DNA of 64,000 nt. It comes from Actinomadura terrae (lineage in GTDB: Bacteria; Actinomycetota; Actinomycetes; Streptosporangiales; Streptosporangiaceae). The notes under the pieces were generated by a model. The model did not search any database. It was not told the origin of the DNA and saw only the letters and a list, made by a program, of their open reading frames with translations. The position numbers and the translations under genes are program-made. Shown piece after piece: positions 50,289 through 59,371 of this stretch. Each line of letters starts with the position of its first letter. The first letter of the stretch is position 1. The DNA lies in NCBI RefSeq assembly GCF_022751215.1, contig NZ_JAICDG010000004.1, positions 186,001 to 250,000 of the forward strand, given 5' to 3'.

Positions 50289-50876
50289 TCAGCGGAGGTG
50301 GAAGATTTGCTTCTCGGCGCCCTTCAGCGCGGCGGTGTAGGTGCCTGGACGGACGCGGGCGCCCGCGCAGCCGCGCCGCCGGTCCCAGCCGATGGTGTCG
50401 ACGTAGGGGATGCCGCGACGCAACGTCCGGCGGGCCTTGTCGCCGCCCGCCCGGCAGTGGGCGGACGACCAGATGCGGTCATCGCCCGACGCGACGCGGA
50501 CGTCGAGCGACCCCGCGTCCCACGTGCACTCGTTCTCGCCCGCGTTGACAACGGAGACACGGAAGCGCGGCGCGTCCCGTCCGGCATAGGTGTCGCGGGC
50601 CGTGGTCAGGCTGACGACCAGGTTCTTTCCAGCGCAGGGGGCACCGTCCGCGACGGGCTCGGCGCGCGGGACGACGGTCCGCGTGACGGTGACGGTCGGC
50701 ATCGCGGTCGGGGGCGGACCGTTCCGGGTGGCGTTCGTGTGCCCACCTGGCTCGCCCTCCCCGCCCGTGCACGCCCACGCCAGGACGCCGACCGCTGCGA
50801 GGGCACCGGCGAGGGCCACGATCCGGCGCCGCCAGTACCGGTCGAGCCTGAAATCACGTCCGGTATCCGCCCCCAT
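50289..50876 (-). CDS. Membrane-anchored protein with extracellular beta domain
   Basis: A 195-residue protein. After a basic N-terminus (RDFRLDRYWRRR), one hydrophobic segment IVALAGALAAVGVLAWACTG anchors it, possibly as a lipoprotein. A Thr/Pro linker (PPPTAMPTVTVTRTVVP) leads to a beta-rich domain with four cysteines (GAPCAGK, NECTWD, AHCRAGG, RGCAGA), probably two disulfides. The middle resembles small Ig-like domains of actinobacterial surface proteins. ATG 50876 is preferred, as a minus-strand CATACT would give a leaderless start; ATG 50891 is in frame. Divergent from mutY. Function unknown. Confidence 0.75.
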   Translation of the reverse strand: MGADTGRDFRLDRYWRRRIVALAGALAAVGVLAWACTGGEGEPGGHTNATRNGPPPTAMPTVTVTRTVVPRAEPVADGAPCAGKNLVVSLTTARDTYAGRDAPRFRVSVVNAGENECTWDAGSLDVRVASGDDRIWSSAHCRAGGDKARRTLRRGIPYVDTIGWDRRRGCAGARVRPGTYTAALKGAEKQIFHLR

Positions 50877-50945
50877 ACGATCAGTATGCATTCGCGGAAC
50901 CGGTGCGAGGCCGCGACCCGCCGCGTGCCACAATGGCGATCCGCC

Positions 50946-51821
50946 ATGAACTCCACCTACCTCGACCCGATCCTCGGCTGGTACGAGGCGAACGCCCGTG
51001 ACCTGCCGTGGCGCGCCGCCGACGCCACCCCGTGGGGCGTGCTGGTCAGCGAGATCATGCTCCAGCAGACGCCGGTCGCGCGCGTCCTGCCCGTCTGGCA
51101 CGAGTGGATGGCGCGCTGGCCCACACCGCCCGATCTGGCCGCCGAACCGTCCGGCGAGGCGGTCCGCGCGTGGGGACGGCTCGGCTACCCGCGCCGCGCG
51201 CTGCGCCTGCACGAGAGCGCCCGCGCGATCACCGAGCGGCACGGCGGCGCGGTACCGTCCGTCCACGAGGATCTGCTGGCACTGCCCGGCATCGGCTCCT
51301 ACACGGCTGCCGCCGTGGCCAGTTTCGCCTTCCGGCAGCGCCATGCTGTGCTGGACACCAACGTCCGGCGCGTCCTCGCCCGGCTGCTCGGCGGCGTGGA
51401 GTACCCGCCGAAGGCGCAGACCAAGGCCGAGGTGCGGCTCGCCGAGTCGCTGCTGCCGCTCGACCCGCCGACCGCCGCGCGCTGGGCCGTCGCCGTCATG
51501 GAACTCGGCGCGCTGGTCTGCACCGCGCGGGCGCCCCGCTGCGTCGACTGCCCGGTCATCGCGTCCTGCGCCTGGCAGCGCGAGGGCCGCCCCGCCTACG
51601 ACGGCCCACCGCGCCGCGGCCAGACCTACGCGGGCACCGACCGGCAGTGCCGGGGGCGGCTCCTCGCCGTCCTGCGCGACGCCGAGGGCCCGGTCGAGAA
51701 GCCCGCGCTCGACGCCGTCTGGTCCGACGCCGTCCAACGCGAACGCGCGCTGGACACCCTGGTCGCGGACGGCCTGGTGGACCCCCTCCACGACGGCCGC
51801 TACGCCCTACCCGCTCACTGA
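50946..51821 (+). CDS. mutY: A/G-specific adenine glycosylase
   Basis: A 291-residue base-excision repair enzyme that removes adenine opposite 8-oxoguanine. LPWRAADATPWGVLVSEIML and QQTPVARVLPVWHEWMARWP match MutY; the helix-hairpin-helix LLALPGIGSYTAAAVASFAF, the catalytic Asp in AVLDTNVRRVLAR, and the 4Fe-4S cluster cysteines in CTARAPRCVDCPVIASC are all present. The C-terminal NUDIX-like 8-oxoG recognition domain is short, as is usual for actinobacteria. The ATG is the first codon of the conserved part and no strong ribosome site precedes it. Confidence 0.95.
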   Translation: MNSTYLDPILGWYEANARDLPWRAADATPWGVLVSEIMLQQTPVARVLPVWHEWMARWPTPPDLAAEPSGEAVRAWGRLGYPRRALRLHESARAITERHGGAVPSVHEDLLALPGIGSYTAAAVASFAFRQRHAVLDTNVRRVLARLLGGVEYPPKAQTKAEVRLAESLLPLDPPTAARWAVAVMELGALVCTARAPRCVDCPVIASCAWQREGRPAYDGPPRRGQTYAGTDRQCRGRLLAVLRDAEGPVEKPALDAVWSDAVQRERALDTLVADGLVDPLHDGRYALPAH

Positions 51822-52169
51822 AGAGTCCCGGCTTTGGTCGTTGTTCATTGAGGTCCCAGCTCAAGCCTTCGCCTAGCGGCTCGTGCCTCGGCGGGCGGCC
51901 CGCGTGACCGCCGAGGTTGCTGGCGGGATGTCCTAGCCGCCACGCGGACCCTCCAAGGAATGCCCGGCAGGTGGGAGCCGCCACCTGCGTCCACCCACCA
52001 AGCCGAGGCGTGGCGCGCACAACCGACCCCCACCAGCGGAAGCTCAGCGCGGGTTCGACGGGTGCCAGACGATACACACGCCGCCTAGCGCATGTTTCGA
52101 AGTCGCCTAAAGGGTCGCGCGGGCACGCAGCTCACCGGTGGGGGCGGGACTTGATGGACACCGTCCGGC
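51822..52169. other. Gene-free stretch between mutY and serine hydrolase gene
   Basis: About 350 bases without a convincing gene. A hairpin (GCAGGTGG at 51967-51974 with CCACCTGC at 51981-51988) may terminate mutY transcription. Reading frames here overlap mutY or have no recognisable content. Confidence 0.5.
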
Positions 52170-52203
52170 AGACACCCGCCAGGTGGTGGCCTGGCGGGCG
52201 TCT
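52170..52203 (-). terminator. Terminator of the serine hydrolase gene
   Basis: 14-base arms AGACACCCGCCAGG / CCTGGCGGGCGTCT with one mismatch and a 6-base loop, just after the stop codon on the minus strand. Confidence 0.75.
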
Positions 52204-52217
52204 CACTCCGTGCTTGC

Positions 52218-53615
52218 TCAGTGGCGGTGCTTCTCGTAGGCGTCGATCAGACGGCCGAGCTTTGCGAACTTCTCGGTGTAGGAGAACGGGTAGATACCGG
52301 GCGGGGTGGCGGGACGTCCGGCGTCCACGTACTGCGTGCCCAGGTTGGAGAACACGACGACGACGTAGGAGCGACCGCCCTTGCCTGGCAGGGCCCGGAC
52401 GATGCCCGCGTCCGCGGCGGTGTTGTTCACCCAGCCGGTCTTGTGCGCGAACGAGACCTCGGCCTTCTCATTGCACGGACGGACGTCCCGGCCGAACTTG
52501 TTGCCGTCGACGGTCACCGTCCCGTCCGCGCCGATCCAGCGGGAGGGCACGGCGTTCGGGATGCCGGGCGCCGGGTAGTCGCCGCCGCACCAGTTCGCGG
52601 ACGACAGCATGTCGTTGAAGCCCTGCTGCACCAGTTCGTCCTTGAAGAACTTGCGGGACTCCGCGCTCAGGACCGCGCTGGTCACCGGCTTGCCGTTGGG
52701 CGCCGTCCACACCCGTCCGGGGGCGCCGTTGACGAGGGTCAGCAGCTTGGCCGTGTCCAGCGAGCTCATCGTGATCGAGTTGGACCAGCGCCCGCCGTTG
52801 ACCGGGTTCGTGCCCTTGAGCTGGAGCGTCTCCAGGCCGAGGTCCTGGAACGTCTGGTTCAGCGGGTCGATGGCCTGGTGGTCGTGCAGCATCTTGATCA
52901 GCGCGCAGGACGCGCCGTTGGAGGAGTAGGTGAGCGAGGCGTCCATGTACTGCCGGATGGTCTTCCTGCTCGCACCCCCGCACAGGGAGCTGATCTGCGC
53001 GGGCTCGTAGGAGTAGGTGTCGTCCAGCTTGATCGTGCCCTGGTCGGCCAGCCGCAGCACGCCGAAGTTGACCATCAGTTTCAGCACTGACGCCGGGTAG
53101 TCGAGCATGTGGTCGATGGGCGCGTTCTCCCTGCCCGGAACCACGTCGATCGTGCCCTGGCCCTTGTTCTTGTACCAGCCGGCGTCGTCCCACTGCCGCC
53201 AGCGGACGCTCGTGGTGGAGAGGTTCCGGTCGACCGGAACCACGACGCCGTTCTTGTAGAGCGGGCTCATCAACACCGTGCCGGACGAGACGGGCCGCCC
53301 CCGCCGGTCCAGTTCGATGACGGTCGCGTCCAGCTGCGGCTGCTGGACGATCGGCTGCGGCGCGGCGGCGGTGGACACCCGAGCCCGCGGATCGCGGTCC
53401 TTGTCCACCGGGTTCTGCTGGACGCGCGCCTGCGCCGAGCTGGGCGGCGCCGTGTCCAGCACCTCCTGGAACTTCAGATCGTCCATGGCCTGCCGCAAAT
53501 GCCGCCCGACCTTGCTCGTCCCCCGCACGTCAGCCGAAGCCTGCCCGGTGGCGCTCCCCAGCAGCGCCGCCGCGGTCACGATCCCCATGGCGCCGTACGC
53601 CCATGTACGCCTCAA
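52218..53615 (-). CDS. Secreted serine hydrolase, class A beta-lactamase/PBP-like
   Basis: A 465-residue exported protein. The start is set at TTG 53615: AGGAGGGGGAGG lies directly upstream and gives a standard signal peptide (MRRTWAYGAMGIVTAAALLG, cleavage near GQASA); ATG codons at 53651-53654 lie before the ribosome site. Active-site motifs of the serine beta-lactamase fold are all present: SxxK in YPASVLKLMVNF (about Ser176, Lys179), SxN in TYSSNGAS (about 231-233) and KTG in FAHKTGWVNN. Proteins of this type act on peptidoglycan or beta-lactams. A hairpin terminator follows. Confidence 0.88.
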   Translation of the reverse strand: MRRTWAYGAMGIVTAAALLGSATGQASADVRGTSKVGRHLRQAMDDLKFQEVLDTAPPSSAQARVQQNPVDKDRDPRARVSTAAAPQPIVQQPQLDATVIELDRRGRPVSSGTVLMSPLYKNGVVVPVDRNLSTTSVRWRQWDDAGWYKNKGQGTIDVVPGRENAPIDHMLDYPASVLKLMVNFGVLRLADQGTIKLDDTYSYEPAQISSLCGGASRKTIRQYMDASLTYSSNGASCALIKMLHDHQAIDPLNQTFQDLGLETLQLKGTNPVNGGRWSNSITMSSLDTAKLLTLVNGAPGRVWTAPNGKPVTSAVLSAESRKFFKDELVQQGFNDMLSSANWCGGDYPAPGIPNAVPSRWIGADGTVTVDGNKFGRDVRPCNEKAEVSFAHKTGWVNNTAADAGIVRALPGKGGRSYVVVVFSNLGTQYVDAGRPATPPGIYPFSYTEKFAKLGRLIDAYEKHRH

Positions 53616-53693
53616 TGGACCTCCCCCTCCTGCGGACCAAGACAAGATCATCATAGGAAGGGGCCGGACGTCCGCGCAGGGGATGCCAGTAGT

Positions 53694-54806
53694 TCACGGT
53701 ATTCCGATCCCGGCCGCGCGTGCCCGAAGCTCGGACCGGACCAGTTCCAGCAGCCGTCCCGACCAGTTCCGTCCCCGCGCCGCCCAATGGTCGGAATCCA
53801 TGCCGCTGTAGCTGATCGGGGCGTCGCCCGTCCCGATCAGGATCTCGGCGAGTTCGGGATGCTGGGCGAACTTCGCGCGTTGCAGGCCCGCCATGACGGC
53901 CGTCCGCGCGTCCGGCCAGCTCTCGACCCGCGCCGACTCCGCCGCCAGTTTCCGCGCTTCGTGCGGAGTCTCGGCCTCCCGAATCCGCTCCCGCGCCCCG
54001 GCATCGGCCGTGGAAAGCGCCCAATACGCGTGCGACACGGACGGATAGACGACTCCCCCGACCTCGATCGGCGCCGGGTACTCGTCCTGCAACACGTCGA
54101 GACCCGCCTTTTCGGGAGGCCCTTGAGGGGACACCCGTTTACCCAGGTGAACCGTCCCCGCGACCGGATTCTCGGGGTCATCCGCAGGCCGCCTATTCGC
54201 GAACTCCGTGCGGACACGGTCACGCTCCGCGAAATACCGCAGCGCATCCTCCCGCATGGATTCGGTGACGACCTCGTCGTCCTGGAACCAGCCCCCTATC
54301 GGGGGTTCCCCGATATCGGTGGCCAGGACGACCAGCGGCCAGTCCTTCCGGTCCATGTCGCCGAGCGCGTAGTGGCGCTTGTGCTCTGGAATCGCGAGAT
54401 ACGCCTCCCGCAACGCGCGCCGGTCGCCCTCCTCCCGCGTCTCCAGGTAACGGTCGAGCCTGGTCAGGCACCGCTTGGCCGAGTCCGGACGATCGTTGAG
54501 CCGCTCGATATCGTCGGCGACCTCGCCCAGCAGCATCTCGGACGTGAGCCAGAAATTCGCGTCGGCGGCCTTCCACCGCCCCAACTCGAACGCGCTGACC
54601 TCGGCGCCTTCCGGCACCTCCAGGACGACCCACCCGCTGTCGAGTTTGCGGCGCAGCCCGTCCATATCGACCCACTCCCAACAGTGGATCGCGCCGTCCG
54701 CGTAGATCTGGAGGCTCGTCAGGTGGTACGAGACATTGTGAATGAAGACCGGGCGCGTCACGCCCTCGATGCGCCGCCCGTCCGCGACGCGGTAGATCCG
54801 GTCCAT
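53694..54806 (-). CDS. NADAR-domain protein with N-terminal DUF7638-like domain
   Basis: A 370-residue two-domain protein. Residues 1-65 (YRVADGRRIEGVTRPVFIHN, VSYHLTSLQIYADGAIHCWE) form a domain I recall as DUF7638 (name from memory). The middle, about 70-200, is helical and unassigned. The C-terminal ~130 residues are NADAR-like: VVYPSVSHAYWALST, TPHEARKLAAESARVESWPD, AVMAGLQRAKFAQHPELAEI, LIGTGDAPISYSGMDSDHWA, and RGRNWSGRLLELVRSELR. NADAR proteins are N-glycosidases that act on ADP-ribose-type or riboflavin-pathway substrates; some reverse guanine ADP-ribosylation in toxin-antitoxin pairs. No partner toxin is evident here. Confidence 0.8.
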   Translation of the reverse strand: MDRIYRVADGRRIEGVTRPVFIHNVSYHLTSLQIYADGAIHCWEWVDMDGLRRKLDSGWVVLEVPEGAEVSAFELGRWKAADANFWLTSEMLLGEVADDIERLNDRPDSAKRCLTRLDRYLETREEGDRRALREAYLAIPEHKRHYALGDMDRKDWPLVVLATDIGEPPIGGWFQDDEVVTESMREDALRYFAERDRVRTEFANRRPADDPENPVAGTVHLGKRVSPQGPPEKAGLDVLQDEYPAPIEVGGVVYPSVSHAYWALSTADAGARERIREAETPHEARKLAAESARVESWPDARTAVMAGLQRAKFAQHPELAEILIGTGDAPISYSGMDSDHWAARGRNWSGRLLELVRSELRARAAGIGIP

Positions 54807-54960
54807 GCCCCCGCCAACTCATAGGTGTCGCCGAAGCATGGCGCCCCGCCCGAGGCCAGGTCAACGGGCATAAACCAACGCCCCCCAATCACACGGGCCG
54901 AATACGGTGCATAACGCGATCTGCTCGCCCCCGGCTCCGTTCTGGCGAGGGCTTGCTTGG

Positions 54961-55620
54961 TTAGGGGCCTGTTAGCTGGATCGGGTGAGAGGCGCGGATT
55001 TCTCGGAGGAAGGGGTCGTTGTCGTCCTGCCACTGCGCGACCGTGCGGACGACGGGGTGGACGGGGAGGCCGAGCCTCGCCGCTGCTTGCTGGGCGGCGT
55101 CGAAGGCCACCTCTGGGCCGATGTCGCCGATCACCAGCACCTCGACGTCGCCCGGCGGGTCGCCCTGGACGTCCTCGTAGCGCCTGGCCCAGGCGCCGAA
55201 CAGGTGGAGTTCGCGGACGGCGGGGAGCCGTCCGAACACGTCCGCCACAACCGTCGCGGGGCCGAAGGTCAGCATGATCAGCTGGGCGAGCGGCTCGTAG
55301 AGCGGGCTGGTCGTGTCGCGGACCACCACCCGGCCCGCGAGGGTGCGGCGGAGGGTGACGACGCCAGCGTGCGCCAGCGATTCGACTTCGCGCATCACCG
55401 AGCCCAGGTCGCTGCGGAGCATCACCGCGAGGTCGAGCATGGTGGTCTCCCGCTCCGGGCCCAGCAGTATGCGGGCGAGCAGTTCGCCCTGGAATCGGGA
55501 CCGAAATATCGGCGGTTGGGGCGGCAGGGGCGCCCGAAGCTCTCGCAGGAAGGCATCCGGGACGCGCCGCTTCCGCCGCCGCCGGAATTCAGCCGCCGAA
55601 CCAACCAGATTCGATCGCAT
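54961..55620 (-). CDS. Winged-helix protein fused to nucleotidyltransferase-like domain
   Basis: A 219-residue protein. Residues 55-110 form a winged helix (ARILLGPERETTMLDLAVML, LGSVMREVESLAHAGVVTLR, AGRVVVRDTTSPLYEPLAQL). Residues 125-185 resemble a polymerase-beta type nucleotidyltransferase (LHLFGAWARRYEDVQGDPPG, DVEVLVIGDIGPE), with the usual Gly-Ser replaced by Gly-Ala and a Gly-Asp-Val-Glu in place of Asp-x-Asp, so the catalytic site looks degenerate. Actinobacterial proteins of this type are often annotated as regulators or MNT-like antitoxins. It is divergent from the SCO6745-like gene. Confidence 0.7.
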   Translation of the reverse strand: MRSNLVGSAAEFRRRRKRRVPDAFLRELRAPLPPQPPIFRSRFQGELLARILLGPERETTMLDLAVMLRSDLGSVMREVESLAHAGVVTLRRTLAGRVVVRDTTSPLYEPLAQLIMLTFGPATVVADVFGRLPAVRELHLFGAWARRYEDVQGDPPGDVEVLVIGDIGPEVAFDAAQQAAARLGLPVHPVVRTVAQWQDDNDPFLREIRASHPIQLTGP

Positions 55621-55920
55621 GTTCGAATAGTACGGTTCCCCTCCGACATTCGGCCGGAGACGCGGCCCCGCGTCCTCAACGGGCCTCAGGGGCGCGCAGG
55701 CGCGCGTGCCCCCTCTCGGAGGTTCAACGACCTCAGGGGCGATTCTGGAGCGCCCTGGCTTCATCTGTGGGGCGTGCGCGGCTTCGCCTCCTGGTCGTGG
55801 TCGCCGAGCACCCCACCCGCAAAGAAATTTGGGAGGCGGTGTCGGATCGGGGGCGTGCTGTTCGTAGCCGGGTTGAGAGGCTCCACACAAGCGCTGTCAC
55901 GACCACAGGAGATGCCGACG
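55621..55920. other. Divergent intergenic region
   Basis: About 300 bases between two divergent genes. It contains an imperfect direct repeat (TCAACG..CCTCAGGGGCG, near 55676 and 55723) of unknown role. No gene is supported here. Confidence 0.45.
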
Positions 55921-56745
55921 ATGTCGCACCCGCTGGCCAAGATCCACCGTATGTCCGAGCTCGTCGAGCCGATCGGAACCGTGACGTTCTCCGAGATGCC
56001 GAACGAGGCGTTCATGGCCCTGGGCATGCGCAACTACTGGGACGGCTACTTCGCGGGTCGGGCCGCACCGCTGGGGCTGGCGTCGGCCGAGGTGGTACAC
56101 GCGGTCTTCTACAACTTCGCCGACGGCGAGGTGGCACGCCACATCCCCTGGGTCTGGGGGAAGACCACCCCGCAGGAGGCGATCGCCGTGCGCGAGCACG
56201 GCAGCGCCGCCGCGTTGCGGCAGATGATCGGGAAGCTGGCCGACTCCCCCGGCCTGGTGCGGGCCGCCGACCTGGCCACCCGGGCGGGAACCAGCGCGCC
56301 GACCGAGGGCCGGGTCCTGTACGCCGGGCTCCGGGCGCTCGAGGTGCCCGAGGAACCGGTGGCCAGGCTCTGGCACGCGGCGACGCTGCTGCGGGAGCAC
56401 CGCGGGGACGGCCACAACGCCGCCCTCGTCGCCCACGGCATCGGCGGCACCGAAGCCCACGTCCTCATGGCCCTGTCCCTCGGGATGAAGGCGGAGCGGT
56501 TCGGCCGGATCCACCACCTGCCCAAGGCGCGGCTCGCCGCCGTCGTCGACGGCCTGCGCGACCGCGGCCTCGTGGACGCCGACGGCGGGTTCACCGACGC
56601 CGGCCGGGAGACCAAGGAGCGGATCGAGGCCCTCACCGACGAGCTGGCGGCGGCACCGTACGACGTGCTCGGCACGGACGAACTCGACGAGCTGATCGCA
56701 CGGCTCGAACCGATCGCCGCCGCCCTGCAAGCCCACAACGACTGA
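55921..56745 (+). CDS. SCO6745-family protein
   Basis: A 274-residue actinobacterial protein resembling the family named after S. coelicolor SCO6745. Conserved blocks are TFSEMPNEAFMALGMRNYWD, GYFAGRAAPLGLASAEVVHA, VFYNFADGEVARHIPWVW, LREHRGDGHNAALVAHGIGG and a C-terminal MarR-like winged helix (LPKARLAAVVDGLRDRGLVD, FTDAGRETKERIEALTDEL). Function unknown; it is thought to be regulatory. ATG 55921 is preferred since AGGAG lies 9 bases upstream; ATG 55912 is adjacent to that site. It converges on clpC across a terminator. Confidence 0.8.
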   Translation: MSHPLAKIHRMSELVEPIGTVTFSEMPNEAFMALGMRNYWDGYFAGRAAPLGLASAEVVHAVFYNFADGEVARHIPWVWGKTTPQEAIAVREHGSAAALRQMIGKLADSPGLVRAADLATRAGTSAPTEGRVLYAGLRALEVPEEPVARLWHAATLLREHRGDGHNAALVAHGIGGTEAHVLMALSLGMKAERFGRIHHLPKARLAAVVDGLRDRGLVDADGGFTDAGRETKERIEALTDELAAAPYDVLGTDELDELIARLEPIAAALQAHND

Positions 56746-56811
56746 GCGGGGCGTTCGAGCCTCGGCGCGCATACCTGAGCGCGCCCGTCCGTCCGTAGCC
56801 CGGACAACGCG

Positions 56812-56849
56812 CGAAGGGCCCGCGCCGCGTGAGCGGAGCGGGCCCTTCG
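56812..56849. terminator. Bidirectional terminator between convergent genes
   Basis: Perfect 12-bp stem CGAAGGGCCCGC / GCGGGCCCTTCG with a 14-base loop. Confidence 0.85.
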
Positions 56850-56857
56850 GCGGGCGG

Positions 56858-59371
56858 TCAGTCCTTGTTGAAGTTGACCGCGCCCTCGATCGGGGGCGGG
56901 CTGTCGGGAACCGTGGACGGCTTCGGGACGCCCTTGAACGTGAACTTGGCTTCCTCGCCGGAGCCCTCGACGCCGACGATGACGATCTGCCCGGCCTTGA
57001 GCTCGTTGTAGAGGATCTTCTCGGACAGGTTGTCCTCGATCTCGCGCTGGATCGTGCGGCGCAGCGGACGGGCGCCGAGCACGGGGTCATAGCCCCGCTC
57101 GGCCAGCAGGTCCTTGGCCTCCTGGCGCAGCTCGATCCCCATGTCGCGGTCGCGGAGCCGCTCGTCCACCCGGGCGATCATCAGGTCGACGATCTGGATG
57201 ATCTCCTTCGGGGTGAGCTGGTGGAAGACGACCGTGTCGTCGACGCGGTTGAGGAACTCGGGACGGAAGTGCTGCTTGAGCTCCTCGCCGACCTTGGCCT
57301 TCATCCGCTCGTAGGAGCCCTGCTCGTCGTTCGCGCGAGCGAAGCCCATCGAGACGCCCTTGGAGATGTCCTTGGACCCCAGGTTCGTCGTCATGATGAT
57401 GACGGTGTTCTTGAAGTCCACGACGCGGCCCTGGGCGTCGGTGAGGCGGCCGTCCTCCAGGATCTGCAACAGGCTGTTGAAGATGTCCTGGTGGGCCTTC
57501 TCGATCTCGTCGAACAGCACGACCGAGAACGGCTTGCGGCGGACCTTCTCGGTGAGCTGGCCGCCCTCCTCGTACCCGACGTAGCCGGGCGGGGAGCCGA
57601 ACAGCCGCGAGACGGTGTGCTTCTCCATGAACTCGGACATGTCGAGCTGGATCAGCGCGTCCTCGTCGCCGAACAGGAACTCGGCGAGCGTCTTGGACAG
57701 CTCGGTCTTACCGACGCCGGACGGGCCGGCGAAGATGAACGAGCCGCCGGGACGCTTGGGGTCCTTCAGGCCCGCGCGGGTGCGGCGGATCGACTGGGAG
57801 AGCGCCTTGATGGCGTCCTCCTGGCCGATGACCCGCTTGTGGAGCTCGTCCTCCATGCGCAGCAGGCGGGTCTGCTCCTCCTCGGTCAGCTTGAAGACCG
57901 GGATGCCGGTGGCGGTGGCGAGGACCTCGGCGATCAGCTCGTCGGTGACCTCGGCGACGACGTCCATGTCGCCGGCCTTCCACTCCTTCTCCCGCTGGGC
58001 CTTCTGGCCGAGGAGCTGCTTCTCGGAGTCGCGGAGCGCGGCGGCCTTCTCGAAGTCCTGCGCGTCGATCGCGGACTCCTTCTCGCGCCGGACGTCGGCG
58101 ATCTTCTCGTCGTACTCGCGCAGGTCCGGCGGCGCGGTCATCCGGCGGATGCGCATGCGGGAGCCGGCCTCGTCGATGAGGTCGATCGCCTTGTCGGGCA
58201 GGAACCGGTCGCTGATGTAGCGGTCGGCGAGCTGGGCGGCCGCGACCAGGGCGCTGTCGGTGATCGACACGCGGTGGTGCGCCTCGTAGCGGTCCCGCAG
58301 GCCCTTGAGGATCTCGATCGTGTGCGACAGCGACGGCTCGGCGACCTGGATGGGCTGGAAGCGGCGCTCGAGCGCGGCGTCCTTCTCCAGGTGCTTGCGG
58401 TACTCGTCCAGAGTGGTGGCGCCGATCGTCTGAAGCTCGCCGCGCGCCAGCATGGGCTTCAGGATGGACGCGGCGTCGATGGCGCCCTCGGCGGCGCCCG
58501 CGCCGACGAGCGTGTGCAGCTCGTCGATGAACAGGATGATGTCGCCGCGGGTGCGGATCTCCTTCAGGACCTTCTTCAGGCGCTCCTCGAAGTCACCGCG
58601 GTACCGGGAGCCGGCGACCAGCGCGCCGAGGTCGAGGGTGTAGAGCTGCTTGTCCTTGAGCGTCTCGGGGACCTCGCCCTTGACGATCTTCTGCGCGAGG
58701 CCCTCGACGACGGCGGTCTTGCCGACGCCGGGCTCGCCCACCAGGACGGGGTTGTTCTTGGTGCGGCGGGACAGCACCTGCATGACCCGCTCGATCTCCT
58801 TGTCCCGGCCGATGACCGGGTCGAGCTTGCCCTCCCGCGCGGCCTGCGTCAGGTTGCGGCCGAACTGGTCGAGCACAAGGGAGGTGGAGGGCGCGGACTC
58901 CGAAGGACCGCCGGAGGCGGCCGGCTCCTTGCCCTGGTAGCCGTGCAGCAACTGGATGACCTGCTGGCGCACCCGGTTGAGGTCGGCGCCGAGCTTCACA
59001 AGGACCTGGGCGGCGACGCCCTCGCCCTCACGGATCAGCCCCAGCAGAATGTGCTCGGTGCCGATGTAGTTGTGGCCGAGCTGCAGCGCCTCGCGCAGGG
59101 ACAGCTCAAGGACCTTCTTGGCGCGCGGAGTGAACGGGATGTGGCCCGACGGCGCCTGCTGGCCCTGACCAATGATCTCCTCGACCTGCTGGCGCACCGC
59201 CTCAAGGCTGATCCCCAGGCTCTCCAATGCCTTGGCAGCGACACCCTCGCCCTCGTGGATCAGACCAAGGAGGATGTGCTCGGTGCCGATGTAGTTGTGG
59301 TTGAGCATCCTGGCCTCTTCCTGAGCCAGGACGACAACCCGCCGCGCGCGGTCGGTGAACCTCTCGAACAT
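56858..59371 (-). CDS. clpC: ATP-dependent Clp protease ATP-binding subunit ClpC
   Basis: An 837-residue Hsp100 unfoldase that feeds substrates to ClpP. Order of domains: two Clp N repeats (MFERFTDRARRVVVLAQEEA at 1-20 and a second copy around 80-140), AAA1 with Walker A VGEPGVGKTAV (about 210), a UVR motif (DEKIADVRREKESAIDAQDF) in the middle domain, AAA2 with FAGPSGVGKTELSKTLAEFL (about 545) and a C-terminal domain ending VNFNKD. ATG 59371 has GGAG 8 bases upstream; GTG 59386 is a less likely start. Two long reading frames antisense to it are shadows. It lies 1 kb from lsr2 on the same strand. Confidence 0.97.
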   Translation of the reverse strand: MFERFTDRARRVVVLAQEEARMLNHNYIGTEHILLGLIHEGEGVAAKALESLGISLEAVRQQVEEIIGQGQQAPSGHIPFTPRAKKVLELSLREALQLGHNYIGTEHILLGLIREGEGVAAQVLVKLGADLNRVRQQVIQLLHGYQGKEPAASGGPSESAPSTSLVLDQFGRNLTQAAREGKLDPVIGRDKEIERVMQVLSRRTKNNPVLVGEPGVGKTAVVEGLAQKIVKGEVPETLKDKQLYTLDLGALVAGSRYRGDFEERLKKVLKEIRTRGDIILFIDELHTLVGAGAAEGAIDAASILKPMLARGELQTIGATTLDEYRKHLEKDAALERRFQPIQVAEPSLSHTIEILKGLRDRYEAHHRVSITDSALVAAAQLADRYISDRFLPDKAIDLIDEAGSRMRIRRMTAPPDLREYDEKIADVRREKESAIDAQDFEKAAALRDSEKQLLGQKAQREKEWKAGDMDVVAEVTDELIAEVLATATGIPVFKLTEEEQTRLLRMEDELHKRVIGQEDAIKALSQSIRRTRAGLKDPKRPGGSFIFAGPSGVGKTELSKTLAEFLFGDEDALIQLDMSEFMEKHTVSRLFGSPPGYVGYEEGGQLTEKVRRKPFSVVLFDEIEKAHQDIFNSLLQILEDGRLTDAQGRVVDFKNTVIIMTTNLGSKDISKGVSMGFARANDEQGSYERMKAKVGEELKQHFRPEFLNRVDDTVVFHQLTPKEIIQIVDLMIARVDERLRDRDMGIELRQEAKDLLAERGYDPVLGARPLRRTIQREIEDNLSEKILYNELKAGQIVIVGVEGSGEEAKFTFKGVPKPSTVPDSPPPIEGAVNFNKD

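Noticed and set aside
50877..51791. Extension of the membrane-anchored protein frame opposite mutY
   Set aside because: Antisense to mutY; the true start lies at 50876 or 50891.
51556..52077. 173-codon minus-strand frame after mutY
   Set aside because: Half of it is antisense to mutY and the remainder has no recognisable content.
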